In this document: positions 36,835 through 48,700 of the stretch, one piece after another
Numbering within the stretch: the stretch's first letter is position 1
Layout: the number at the start of each line of letters is the position of its first letter
Assembly (NCBI RefSeq): GCF_030265065.1
Contig: NC_080396.1
Span: 49,217,501-49,281,500, forward strand
From: Corythoichthys intestinalis
Taxonomy: Eukaryota > Chordata > Actinopteri > Syngnathiformes > Syngnathidae
DNA: 64,000 bases
Direction: 5' to 3'
Notes under the pieces: model-generated
Told to the model about the DNA's origin: nothing
Database searches by the model: none
Seen by the model: only the letters and a program-made list of their open reading frames with translations
Program-made: the position numbers and the translations under genes

Positions 36835-37549
36835 ATGGGCAGGGTAACATATGTCTCGTCATTGATTGCGCCTTGATCTCAATCACCTGACAATGGCCTT
36901 GTTTTTCATCTTTGGTACTTTGTTTCTCCCCGCAGATCATATTGTTTGAGGAGAAGAACTTCCAGGGTCGCTCTTACGAGTGCAGCAGCGACTGCTCCGA
37001 TATCCACCTGCACCTGAGCCGATGCAGCTCCTGCCGGGTGGAGAATGGCTGCTTCGTCCTGTACGATCGCTCCAACTTCATCGGCAACCAAGTTTTCCTG
37101 AGAAGGGGAGAATACTCCGATCTGATGCGTGTTGGGAGCATGACTGGCGTTGGGGCAGTGATGATGGATACCGTTCGTTCTTGCCGTTTGATCCCCATGG
37201 TAAGAACAACTCCCCAGGGGTTGCGTTTCCAGACTGCTTGGACCACTCTCACAACTGTCTGGTCCAACAGCACAGGGGACAGTTCCGGGTGAAAATCTAC
37301 GAGCTGGAGAATTTCGGGGGCCAGATGCAAGAGCTGCTTGAGGACTGCGAGTCACTGCAGGACCGCCTGTACATGTCCGATTGCCAGTCCTGCAATGTGC
37401 TGGAGGGCCACTGGCTGCTGTTTGAGCAGCCCAACTTCCGTGGCCGCGTGATCTACGTGAGACCCGGAGAGCACAGGAGCCTGCGGGAGAGCGGCCTGAG
37501 CAACGTTATGAGAATCAGTTCCATTAGACGTATCATGGATGTGTGCTGA
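36835..37549 (+). CDS. crygm: gamma-crystallin M (cluster gene C)
   Basis: Second gammaM gene, divergent from gene B. Exons: MGR (36835-36843), N-domain (36936-37199, 88 residues) and C-domain (37271-37549, 92 residues plus stop), 183 residues in all. Introns are tiny (92 and 71 bp). The protein begins [18 protein letters not shown] and ends [10 protein letters not shown]. The N-domain again lacks tryptophan, and the C-domain has a single Trp in GHWLLFEQPNF. Compared with gene B the N-domain carries five extra residues in the MRVGSMTGVGAVMMDT segment before RSCRLIPM, a Gly/Met-rich loop. AATAAA occurs at 37566-37571, 16 bases after the stop. The compact structure and clean frame suggest an active gene. 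Confidence 0.95.
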
Positions 37550-37937
37550 TTACCATTCGTGTTGAAATAAACTCAAAAATGAAAACCTCAGGCCTTGTTT
37601 GGATATGACTGCTTTCTTTGTGTGGCTGAAACATCAATTGACTTCATAGGTTAGTCCCACATTGACAGTCTTTGTTAGATCTTAGATCATCCATATTCTC
37701 AACTGCAACAGATTATAAATCCTGATGTAATTGGTAGAAGGTCCAGTGACACGTGATATCTTCTGAGAGCAATGCAGCGCTTTGTGTGAAGATATTGAGA
37801 ATTCAGTAGCGATACATAAATTAAAAGTTTGCTAATCAAGCTTTAAACAGCTTTGAGATTTACAATTTTAAGACAAACATCATATTAATATAACGGACTT
37901 TTGAATAACTGTTCAAATACTAAATTGATATGCCTTT

Positions 37938-37939
<2 letters not shown>

Positions 37940-37969
<30 letters not shown>
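37940..37969. repeat. 30-base T tract
   Basis: A pure T run about 390 bases downstream of crystallin gene C. It could be the poly-A tail of an unrecognised minus-strand retrocopy, or simple slippage. Confidence 0.9.
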
Positions 37970-37970
<1 letters not shown>

Positions 37971-38324
37971 TCCATGCAAAACATGGTGTCATCACTTTGT
38001 GCAGTTAGCGGTTGTTCTCGTGTAGCCGTGCTCTGAGTGGCCTTCACAATGGATACTGAGCAAACAAAAGCAAGCCTGCTTGGAAACAAGAGCAATGTTG
38101 CGCTGACGCTCCAAATCCCAAAATGTGCCCCATAGGATAGACAATTGTAGAAAAACTGCTGTTGCTTGTTGAGCAGTCCTCTTGTTTTTTTCTCCCAATA
38201 GATCAAATGAATAGTGTCAGTATAAAATACAGTTTTGTGCATACTTTATGACATTATAATAATGTATACACTTCCCTACAAGAGTACTGGAAGTTTGAGC
38301 CCAACTTTTTTATCTTTGCATTTA

Positions 38325-38912
38325 CCGTATTTTTTGGACTATAAGTCTCCGTTTTTTTCATAGATTGGCTGGGGGTGCGACTTATACTCTGGAGCGACTT
38401 GTGTGTGAAATTATTAAATGGTAAATGGTGTTATACTTATATAGCGCTTTTCCACCTTTCAAGGCGCTCAAAGCGCTTTACACTATCTCGCCATCTACCT
38501 ACTGGTGACGCAACACATTATTATATCATTTCACATGCTATTTTGGTGTTTTGGAGTGACACTGATGGTTTGGTAAACTTGTTAGCATGTTTTTTATGCT
38601 ATAGTTATCAGAATAACTCTTAATAGCTATTTTACGTTAACATACCGGCCACGTTGTTCATGCATCACATAACATTATCATACTGTACACATATTGAGCA
38701 TGTTGTTCTGTATTGTATTTTTATTTTAAATTGCCTCTCAAGATGACATATCTGTTCTATGTGTTGGATTTTATCAAGTAAATTTCCCCCAAAAATGCGA
38801 CTTATACTCCGGTGCGACTTATATGTTTTTTGGGTTTTTTTTCCTCTTCATTGCGCATTTTTGGGCTGGTGCGACTTATACTCAGGTGCGACTTATAGTC
38901 TGAAAAATACGG
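38325..38912. mobile_element. MITE with CCGTATTTTTTGGACTATAAG termini, interrupted
   Basis: Sister of the 7040-7531 element in the opposite orientation, flanked by TA on both sides. It is longer by about 96 bases because of an insertion at about 38418-38513 absent from the sister. Its ends carry the same inverted repeat, CCGTATTTTT and AAAAATACGG. Confidence 0.88.
38418..38513. repeat. Short insertion with TATAGCGCTTTTCC / CAAAGCGCTTTACA words
   Basis: Comparison with the uninterrupted MITE at 7040-7531 shows continuous ATTATTAAA-ACATTATT there, split here by this 96-base piece. The sequence GCGCTTTTCCACCTTTCAA and GGCGCTCAAAGCGCTTTACA is a common teleost repeat end of unresolved class, related to the repeat at 4836. 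Confidence 0.6.
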
Positions 38913-39716
38913 TAATGTAATTGGGAACAGGATAACACTACACAGTATAAATTGACACACAGTCAATAATGTCTAAATACTGTTGATTAAAACAAAGTGA
39001 TGACACACCTAAGTGATGAAAATGTCCAAGTCTCATTTCTTCAAGGGGAAGAACATGTAGAGACTCTTTCTGAGATATATTTTTTTCAATAACCTCTTCA
39101 TAAACCAAATACCAACTCAAGGGAATTACCATATAATATATACCCCTAAATGTGATAAGAATAAAATAGATAACATGCTGCAAATATAAATACTAATGGA
39201 GTTTTTAATGTTATGTACATTTTTTAAAGGAAAAAAAGTTGTAATTTTATAAGAATAAAGTCAAGAATAAAGAACAACAATGACAAAAGAGAATAGGAAT
39301 TTATTTCTGATTAAAGAAGCTTTGTACAATGTCCTTTTGCTCTAAAAAGAAAGAAAGTAAGAAAGAAAGAATGAAAAGAAAGAAAGACAAAGACAGAAGC
39401 TGTGACCTGTCGTCCTTATCTTGTGTTAGAAATCAGCCTATATTTTTTGCTAGTGAATTAAAATTGATCTGTAAATTAACTTGGCCTAAAAATACTAAAA
39501 CTATGCAATATATTGTTTTTGGGTCATGACTGACCCGTTTTCAAGTTTGGGTGTGCAAAAAGTACCGTTGATTTTTGCATACGAAAACACAATATGAGGG
39601 TTATATCGAAGACCTGAATATGGATAAATCAAAAGTAGGTAGGAAGGAGTATCTTTTTATCAAGGTTATCAGGTTCCTCTTTCTTTGCAGTGCAAAACGA
39701 AACGATTCCAGAAATT

Positions 39717-40274
39717 AGTGGCGCTGGAAGTCACTCACAGTAGGGGGTGCTGAGGATGTTATTTTGTTTTTTCCATCCAAAAACAGCGATTTAGGTCCAA
39801 ATTTGTCATTCTAGTGCCTTTTCTCCATACAAAGCATACACAATGGCAGTACACACGCATGGTGAATAATTCACATACTACTACTAGGCAACTACAAAGA
39901 CAGCTTTCTATTTCACCTACGTTCAACTTCGATTTTAATTTCAGAAAATTTCGCCGGTTTTATAGAGAAAAACAAAATTGATAATTCATTTTTGCGCCAT
40001 GTTTACACCTCCTCTATCAACAGTTAACTTTTCCATTGCGATAGCGCCAACGTGACCTGGTAGCAAGCAAGGTGTCAGGTAGTTAAAAGGTTATTAACAA
40101 AAAATATTTTTCAACATATATATTTAATCGCCAAAGATAAATACGCTATTGTTTCAATGTTTTAGTTATTGATTTATTTTTAACAACAAAAAAAAACTAT
40201 CAAACCACTTTTTTTCCTTTCCAACACCAGGGGGTGCTGCAGCACCCTAAGCACACCGCTTCCCGCGCCACTGC
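39717..40274. mobile_element. hAT-like MITE with AGTGGCGC termini
   Basis: The left end AGTGGCGCTGGAAG and right end CTTCCCGCGCCACTGC are inverted, with further inverted GGGGGTGCTG and CAGCACCC blocks inside. The 8-bp duplication CAGAAATT flanks it (39709-39716, 40275-40282). It is non-coding. Confidence 0.82.
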
Positions 40275-41216
40275 CAGAAATTATTTATTCCTGCTGCCAT
40301 AAGACTGTACAACAGCTCAGTCTGAATATGTGCATATTTTAATAACTATACTTTAATACTACCGTTAGCATCTTTTTCTTGGCCCTAATTGAACGTGTAT
40401 TTGTGTAATTTTATGGCTGCCGGACTCAAGTTTCCTCTCTGTAGGATTAGTGACGTATTTTTACCTTATTTTATAGCTACAGGAACCATTAAATGTAAAT
40501 ATACATCCATTTTTTGTATATTTCAAAAATTCCACAAACTAATAATAATTTATTAACAAATAATTTTAAAGACACTCAACAATGGCTCACAGAGTCTAAT
40601 TTGAGAACCAGCTATTGTGGGTATAATTTTCTCCCCAGCAGATCGCAGAGGGAAAATGACTCTCCACACCATAGGATAATCATCTTTCAGAGACATCTGA
40701 CAAACAGGGCTCTGCCGACTTTGATCGTAGCCTTTATTATTGGCCTTAGTTGCATCTGAATCAGCTCAGCCTCAAAATCTGACGGTATACGAGCTCACGC
40801 AGTTTACGTCGCCGGGTGTCTGAAGATCATCTTGCTCAATGTGTGGGTGTTAATTGTCAACATCTTTTTTTTTTGTGACGTCATTCCAAGTTTGATTCAG
40901 ACACATCGCACATTGAGTCCAGGCAACAGTTTTTTTTTTTTTTTTTAGCCAAGCAATTAACGCTACTTAACTCTGAAACAGGTTTTTAAAAATTCAGAAT
41001 TTGCTTTAAGGCTCTTTAACTTTGTTACGTGTAAATGAACATATGGTATGTTTAAATGCATTAAAAACTTTTCCAGGGGAGTGTAATGTATAAAAATAAT
41101 GTCTAGAGAAATATGTATCAAGCTACACTATACGTATTGAATATGCTTTAGCAAAGGAAAAGCAAAAAGCTCCACAAACTCACGAAGTACAAAAATATGT
41201 ATTGTTGGTGGGAAAG

Positions 41217-41278
41217 TGCTGACCGGCTCAGGCATTGTCGGAACCTACAATGACACAGGTCAACGACGTGTTATAAAG
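41217..41278 (+). promoter_or_regulatory. Crystallin D promoter: MARE-like site and TATA box
   Basis: TGCTGACCGGCTCAGGCA (41217-41234) has two inward TGCTGA-type half-sites with wider spacing than a consensus MARE. TATAAAG (41272-41278) follows, 43 bases before the start codon. The layout fits a lens-type crystallin promoter; Maf binding is inferred. Confidence 0.5.
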
Positions 41279-41320
41279 GGCCAGAAGCACTGGCTGAAGT
41301 GCGACCGGGTCAGTGACACA

Positions 41321-42344
41321 ATGGGCAAGGTGAGGATACTTGTCTCTGGTGTGCATCTCTTCAGGTTATTTACCAGTGACGTCAAATGTAACATTGTATG
41401 ATCCAAGACAGATGTGCAATCTGTCTTGTTTTCTCAACTCTCCTCTCCCCCCTCTGCTTCTAGATCACTTTTTACGAGGACAGAAATTTCCAGGGTCGCT
41501 CGTACGAGTGCAACGGCGAATGTCCCGATCTGCACTCACACTTCAATCGCTGCAACTCCATCAGAGTGGAAAGCGGGGAATGGATGGTGTACGAGAAACC
41601 CGACTTTTCTGGTTACCAATACTTCCTGAGGAGAGGTGACTATCCGGACTACCAACGCTGGATGGGATTTAATGACTGCGTGAGATCCTGCCGCGTGATT
41701 CCGAAGGTAAATCCTTGCGGTATTTAAATCCACATCGACCGTTATTCAATATCCTGCTCGCGCTCAGAATTGTGCTAGCACACTTGTTTCCCTGACTGGT
41801 AAGACTTGTATCATGAAAACCTTAAATCAGGGTGCTTTTAACTTTCGGTACCTGTATATTAAGGACAATTCAGTTGTGATTGTCTCGTAGACAAATGCTT
41901 GTTTTCTAGTCAAGGAACATACTAGTAGGCTACAGGGCTGGCAGTGATTAGTGAGGACAAAGACCACTGTAGTCCATGAAGACTAAAGTGCAGTAATGAA
42001 GTAAATGCTCCAATGCATCACGACCATGACTTCTTTCTGACTACAAGTAACAAATCATTCCTTGGTTTCCCTAGCTTCAAGGTTCTCACAGACTGGTCAT
42101 CTACGAGCGCCCTGAGTTCAAAGGTCAAGCCATGGAGCTGACGGACGATTGCCCTTCATTGTACGATCGCTTCCGTCGTGATGAAATCCACTCTTGCCAC
42201 GATATTGAAAGCCACTGGATCCTCTATGAGCATCCCCACTACAGGGGGCGCCAATATCTGGTGCGTCCTGGGAAATACGGACGCTTTCAGGAATGGGGGA
42301 GTCCTAGTCCGAGGGTGGGTTCCATTAAAAGAATTAGCCTGTAG
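41321..42344 (+). CDS. crygs: gamma-crystallin, gammaS-like (cluster gene D)
   Basis: Exons: MGK (41321-41329), N-domain (41464-41706, 81 residues) and C-domain (42075-42344, 89 residues plus stop), 173 residues in all. The N-domain [18 protein letters not shown] with [16 protein letters not shown] resembles both gammaS and mammalian gammaA-F. The C-domain REIHSC-like [17 protein letters not shown] and [12 protein letters not shown] lean toward gammaS. Both domains keep core tryptophans. The linker LQGSHRL is unlike gene A's VYGNWKL. AATAAA is at 42381-42386, 36 bases after the stop. It is the outermost plus-strand gene, mirroring gene A. The exact orthology (crygs paralogue or gammaB-like) is open. 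Confidence 0.92.
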
Positions 42345-42386
42345 AAAGAAATGGCTCTTTTGTCGACATGGATGCCTGTTAATAAA

Positions 42387-43314
42387 AAAACAATTAAAAT
42401 ACTTAATGAGAGCTTTTGTGGTGTTCAACAAATGTCAAATTTTATTTCATGTTTTACAACTACTCAAATGTAGCCACCACCGGAAGAACGGACAACATTA
42501 AGCTGGTATGAGAACTCCTCCCAAACATGCTTCAGCATGTCCCGGTCCACCAATTTAATTAAGTAGGTGTTGTTTTAACTGTTACCCATAATGGATAGGT
42601 CAGAGGTCAAGTCGAAAGTTCATTTATAATGGGCGACAATTATAAAATGACACCCTCTTGTGGCCAACAGTCTCACCAAACAACTTCCCAGCAAGATTCT
42701 CAGATATTCATTTGACCTTGGGCACTAAAATCCCCTCACAAAGGATTAATCTTTAATATATGGATGCACTTGTAACCTGTGGCCATGTGAATCATGATAT
42801 GATCAATCATACATATTGTTAATCAGTGTGTAAAATGACTTGTGTCAAAAAAATATCTAAGTACACTTGACACATTTGTAAAATTCACACACTTCATGAA
42901 TCAACGCTAAAAAAATGATATTTTTGTTTTACAATTCATTCAGTGTACAGCTTATATAACACTAAATTTCTCAACGTCTCAAAACTGCAGCACACCATGA
43001 TTCATGTCCAAACTGCTAGCAGCATATATAAGTACACCCCTGAATGAAAATGTCCAAAATGTGCTCAAAGTATCAATATTTTGAGTGGCCACATTTTCAG
43101 TCACTCCTCTAGCACATGGCCTCTGACAGGCTTGACTATTTTGTCAAGGTTGTCCTATGGAATGATATATTTACAAAATTGTGAGTAAATAGTACACTCA
43201 TACATGTAGGTGCATGCATAAAACCGTTAAACTCTCGTATTTTCTGGTAGTGAGCAGTGTTTAATCTGAGTTCTTGTAGTGCAATATTAAAATGGACTTT
43301 TTTGTACAAAACAT
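42387..43314. other. Spacer between crystallin gene D and the SINE
   Basis: No gene, transposon end or tandem repeat was recognised. The DNA is A/T-rich. Confidence 0.6.
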
Positions 43315-43665
43315 GGTGGCACAGTGGCATAATGATCAGCACATCCGCCTCACAGTTCTTAGATTAAGGGTTCAATCCCAGGTTCCGGCCTTCCTGTTTG
43401 GAGTTTGCATGTTCCCCCTGTACCTGCATGGGTTTTCTCCGGTTTCCCCTCACATCCCAATATTATTCATGGTAGGCTGATTGAACACTCTAAATTGTAC
43501 CTTTATATGAGTGTGTGCGTGAATGGTTGTTCGTCTTCTTGTGCCCTACGATTGACTGGAAACCGATTCAGGGTGTACCCTGCCCACTGCCCGTAGTTAG
43601 CTGGGATTGGCTCCAGCACCCCTGTGACCATTGTGAGCATAAGCATCTCAGAAAATGAATGATTT
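43315..43665 (+). mobile_element. tRNA-derived SINE, full-length but diverged
   Basis: Plus-strand copy. The tRNA-like head GGTGGCACAGTGGCATAATG has A-box-like sequence, and GGGTTCAATCC is B-box-like. It is followed by the body GGAGTTTGCATGTTCCCC and the tail ending AAAATGAATGA. More diverged than the copy at 52475. Confidence 0.8.
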
Positions 43666-43749
43666 AAAACATTTTTCATTTCGGCTTAAATGTCATAGTT
43701 GGATTTCTAAATCTTAAATCATACATAAGTGATGACCCAAGAGTTTGGA

Positions 43750-45779
43750 TTTGACACTTTTATTACATTTTACCCACGTGTGTGCGTGTTTTTGTACATG
43801 TCATAAAAAACATCTGTACAACATTAACAAACACAAGCGGGGGGACATCCCATACAAAATAATTTGTTTTCTTTATATTTCCAGTATAGACGAATAACTA
43901 GTCTCAGAAAAAATAAATTCTCCCCGCTTTTCCATCAATAAACTCCTCATCCAATGTTAGACAAGGAAGGGCGAAGATCAAACAGGATCTGACACAAATA
44001 GCTCCAACTTTATACATTTCTCCCCTGTGCATACACAACACTAACACTTTCATCTCTGTACACAAAAGACTGGAGAAAAGGTCTTAATTTCTGAAGCACC
44101 TCCACCCTACAAGTAAACATGTTATAGCACAAATGAGACCCAAACAGCCAATCCTGAAGAGGCTCCTAAGTGACGTCATCTGTATAAAAACATTCTTCCT
44201 GTTCTGCTGGTGAAAGGAAAATGGTGTCCAAAACATTTTGCAATAAATGGCTTGGTTTAGGGCATGCCCACTGGGAAATGGACAAATCCTTGACGTCACA
44301 TCCCTCTGTCTCCGATTATGTCTTTAAGGCTATTTTTTTTTTTTCAAAGTATTCCTCTTCTCTTCCATAGACAAAATAAAGCAGCGGCTCTCTGCTAGAA
44401 AAATACAACAGTCGAACGCAATGGCTTCATGCTGCGTTCAAGAAAATGCGAGACAAAACCAGTCTCCCTCGCAGTTGGGGCAAAAACTGCACTTGGCTCG
44501 AATTGGACATCTTTGGCAGCTTCATTTTGGGGACAAAGACGCACATGCTTTTAAGCGGAAGGGAGCAAAACCGAGCGATTGACAGATGGACCAGCTAAGG
44601 TACAAACATTTTTTAACCCTATTTTGAAACTATTTCGAATGAATCTTTATTGTATTAATGTACGTATATTCAAAATATTTAAATAATTCGTAAATTTCTA
44701 TTATATTATTAAATTCATTAATATATGATTAAAAGTTTTGTATTACAAATTGAATGAGATAAAGCAATACAACAGATACAAATGAATATATACAATACAA
44801 TTAACAAAATATAGGTGGGAGAAAAAAAGCTAAATAAATGCACCAAATATTCCAGGACTCTTATATAAATGCTTGGTGGTCCGATAAAAGAACAGAGTGG
44901 TTGTGGCCAGGCCAACTTACACTTTCCCATCCCTGATTTAGAGGCTTTCCATTTCTTTTTTTTTTCTTTTTCATCCAATCAACACACGCAGAGGGCATCA
45001 GGGTTCCATGCCCAAAGGGCTGAAATAAACAGTCAGAATGTCACTCAGAGTCCAAAATGTTCCAGCTGTGCGTGTGTACACACATATGGAAACACAACAG
45101 TCAATGTCGGGTTGCCGTGGCGACTATGCGAGCATCATAATAAACAAAGACATGCTCTTCTGTCCTCTGTGATGCGTTCAAGCACACCACAGACACACCA
45201 AGCGTCATGTTTAACCCTTTTTTGGTCAAATTCGTTGTCAGGTATGCAAGGACACCGCGGAGTTGAGAAGGTGCAGCGGCAAGCATCATCCACTGGGGGC
45301 ACCTAACAAACCCGCAGATGGAATGACACCAGCAAAGAGCCCAGCGGCGACCCTTGAGGAATGGGTGCAGACTCCCCAAAATGAAAAATGTCTTTCAACA
45401 AGAAAATGTGGTCATTGTCGCCATGATTGTTGTCATCCTGGTGTCCAATAGCACCACAGCAGCAAGGTGTGGCCTAAAATAACTCCCGCAAAAAAGGTTG
45501 AAGAATCAATTGTTATTAAAAGATGACGTCAGCTCACAGGGGAATAAATAAGTAGAAAAGAGCACTCCCTCTCAACAATATTAATGAGAAGGAGGAGCTT
45601 TATCGTTCCATGGAAAAAAATATTTTCCTCTTCGCCAACAGAAAACATTCTAGGTATCTTCCGAATGTAGGGTCAATCCAAACGGAAGGCGTTCACATCA
45701 CGACGGGTGATTGCTACACCATAACCTCTTGCACGCGGGGCAAATAACAGAGAAGCCTTTTGATGTGCAAACGTAACGT
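43750..45779 (-). other. elk1: elk1 3' untranslated region (extent inferred)
   Basis: No coding sequence was recognised in the 2 kb after the elk1 stop. An AATAAA on the minus strand near 43759-43764 is a plausible distal polyadenylation signal, with several alternatives in between. Long 3' UTRs are usual for ELK1. No SINE or hAT interrupts this stretch, unlike the introns. Confidence 0.4.
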
Positions 45780-48700
45780 TCAGGGCTTCTGGGGACCAGG
45801 GGACAGAACCACTGGGGTGGAAAGACCATCAACACTCAGCGCCGGGATGTGAATCTGGTTACTGCCATTTGTCGGGAACTGGAGAAAACACAGACAATTA
45901 TGGTCGACACTAGCCCATTTGCAAATTGCAATCCTGTACACGCACCAGAACAGGTAAATGACAGAACTCGATTGCAGGACAGCAGGGCAAAGAGCGCTAT
46001 TAGGAGTTATCAACTGTTAAAAGTTATTTTTTTCTTTTACACAACATGTCACACCTGTTGTTTACACTAATAATATAGGATTAAAAAAAAAAAAAAAACT
46101 CCGCTAATAGTAAGTATCTTGAAGCTGCTTTCTTTCCAGCAAGGAGCGGAAACAGCGATGACCAGTTACCTGGAAGGACAGCTTGGCTGGCGAGCGAGGC
46201 GCGATAGGACTGAGCGTGCTCCAGAAGTGGATGGTGGAGGGAAGTGGACTGGGAGTTAACAGGACGGGTGTCTGAAGGACCACAAAATCGGCGTGTCAGT
46301 GTCACTCGTTCACTCGCTCACCAGCAAGTGTTGTCTTACCAGCGCATGCGAGGTGATGACAGTGGGCGTCAGTGTGTTGGTGGCAGACCCGGGCGCTAGC
46401 AAACTGTTGACAGCAGCGTTGACCTGCCGGAGATAACAGGAAAGTGTGTGTACAGTATGTTTGAATAACATCAACCTCTAAAAGGATGAGTGTGTTATCA
46501 CCTTATCGAGGGAGAGGCCTGGGGGAAGGGATGGTAGCTCCAAGCCTCGAGGCTTCTTCGGTTTGGGAGGAATTACATCTGAAGTGGAGATTGGTGACGT
46601 CACCACGGGCACGGATGAGTCTAAGAAAACACAAGCATCCGGAATTTAGGTTGGCCTTTTTCTAAATTATTTGGACTTCAGTGCATTTTAAAAAGAGGAA
46701 GCCGATGAGTAACATTGAGAGTAACTGTTGACCATGTCTGTTTGTTTTTAAAGAATGGTACATTTTTTTGTCTCAGCATAATGTCATCTATATGAACTGT
46801 TATTATTACGCTGTACAAGAAAAGAAGAAAGTACTGTACTAGAACAGAAACATCACCCATGAGTGCCCTCTAGTGGAGAAAGCAATTCCTACCATGGAAT
46901 TAAAATAATCATATCTCCGATTTCCGTGGTCTATCTGTGCCAAATAAAAATTGGGAGAGAGGTTGAAAGTCACGCTTTTGAGTTATGTTGACTATGTCAA
47001 ATACTTTCATTTTTACGGCACTTTAAATATGCCATGTGATAAGGGTGTAACGGTACATGTATTGAACCGTTTCGGTACGTAGTGCTAGGTTTGGAACGGA
47101 GGCGTACCGAACGAGTTTCTGACGTAATGTAACCCTTACTTTTCGAGGCTGTGAGTCAATCGGGTTACAGTTTCTTTGTGTAGATTATATTTACTCAGTC
47201 TACTATAATGAGGACCAACACTGTAGGACAGTATAACCCAGAAACGTCAACTGCGCGACAACGTGGCCACCGCAAGAACGCAGTGAAACGAGGGCGTTAA
47301 AGTCAATCAGCCAATGCACACCAGTCGCAGTGCGGCCGCGTGTTAGACGCGTCCCAGAAGCGGCTCAACACGACGCACGCGAAAAGAACGGCAGAGTTTA
47401 TCATTTGACGCGAGACGCAACCCTCCTGTGTCAATACTACTACCGGTAGCTAGGATCGGGCAGACCGGAAGTCACTCGTGTAAAAATACGGTGGATCTGG
47501 TCGATTTTCAAACTAATATGCAATCGTAACCCACTTTTTGAGTCCATCAGATCTCTTGAGTGGTAAATCGGGGCACAGTTGACTTGGCTTTGTTGATTTA
47601 CTGCTGTCTTCGCTGCTATAATAATAACCAACACGGCCCCGTGTGCGATACAAAACCCTCCTACCACAACAATACAAGTAGGAACTAATATTCACATAGG
47701 AACTAAAGTTATACAACATAAAATATACAATATAAATGAATACTACATCACATTTGTAATAATATATAATATAATATAAACACATAACAAAATAAATAAT
47801 AGCCCATTTAAATAAAATAAATTGAAATGCACTAAAACCCTTGTAATTAAATATTAAGAATAATACACAGATCCTGCTTACACAATAAAATTTCTGTGTG
47901 TTCCTATTGCTGAAAGCACAAAGGTGTGTAATAAACAACTAGCACATTTATATTTTGCATTTTGTTTTCTTAGTGTACCGAAAATGAACCGAACTGTGAC
48001 CTCAAAACCGAGGTACGTAACGCACCGAGATTTTTGTGTACCGTTACACCCCTACCATATGATTGAACAGGCTGACGTAATAATCATTGGACTTCTGACT
48101 GCAAGCATGTCTGTGATCATGTGACTGTATTGTTGCGAATGATTGGTATAATGGAGTCATGTGATTATTGTTCCAACGTCTCATTGGTGAAACTGGTAGA
48201 GCCCTGATCGTCTTCTCTGGCAAAAATAAACTAAAATCTAATACTGTAAAGAGGAAAAAATGTCACGACTATTGTAGCCCAAAGTAGCGGAGTAAGTGTA
48301 GTGTTTCTTCCTCACAAATCTACTTAATTGAAAAATATGGTGTATTACATACAACTCCTCTTAGAAGTACATTTGTCTCAAAAGGTCACTCAAGTAAATG
48401 TAACAGAGTACATGTAACGCGTTACTACCCACTTCTGTCTACGACGAGGCTGCTATGCTAGCGTCGACACACGGCTAGCCACTTTCATCAAGCACTCGGG
48501 ATTTAAGGGCCTCAAAAGGCGCCGTCCAAATGTTTGGAACCATTACAGAAGAACAAGTTACAAGAACAATGTAAGGCTAGCTATGTGTGGTTTGACAGAT
48601 TTAATACAAAGGGACATTGTGCTACAACAACGCTGCTATTTAAGGGCGAGTACAAGCACTCTGGGCATTTTAAGCTCAGAGTGCTTTTGTGGTTTCAGAG

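Larger units (their letters stand above)
37970..41216. other. Intergenic DNA between crystallin genes C and D
   Basis: No gene was recognised. It holds the MITE at 38325-38912 and the MITE at 39717-40274. The rest is A/T-rich DNA with short poly-A and GAAA-rich runs (39340-39390) and no coding-like stretch. Confidence 0.6.

Noticed and set aside
36906-37355. Long antisense open frames over crystallin gene C
   Set aside because: They are shadows of the real crystallin exons. The sense strand gives perfect Greek-key domains and splice phases.
45101-45379. 92-codon open frame in the elk1 3' UTR
   Set aside because: No domain, and it lies within the untranslated region of a well-supported gene.
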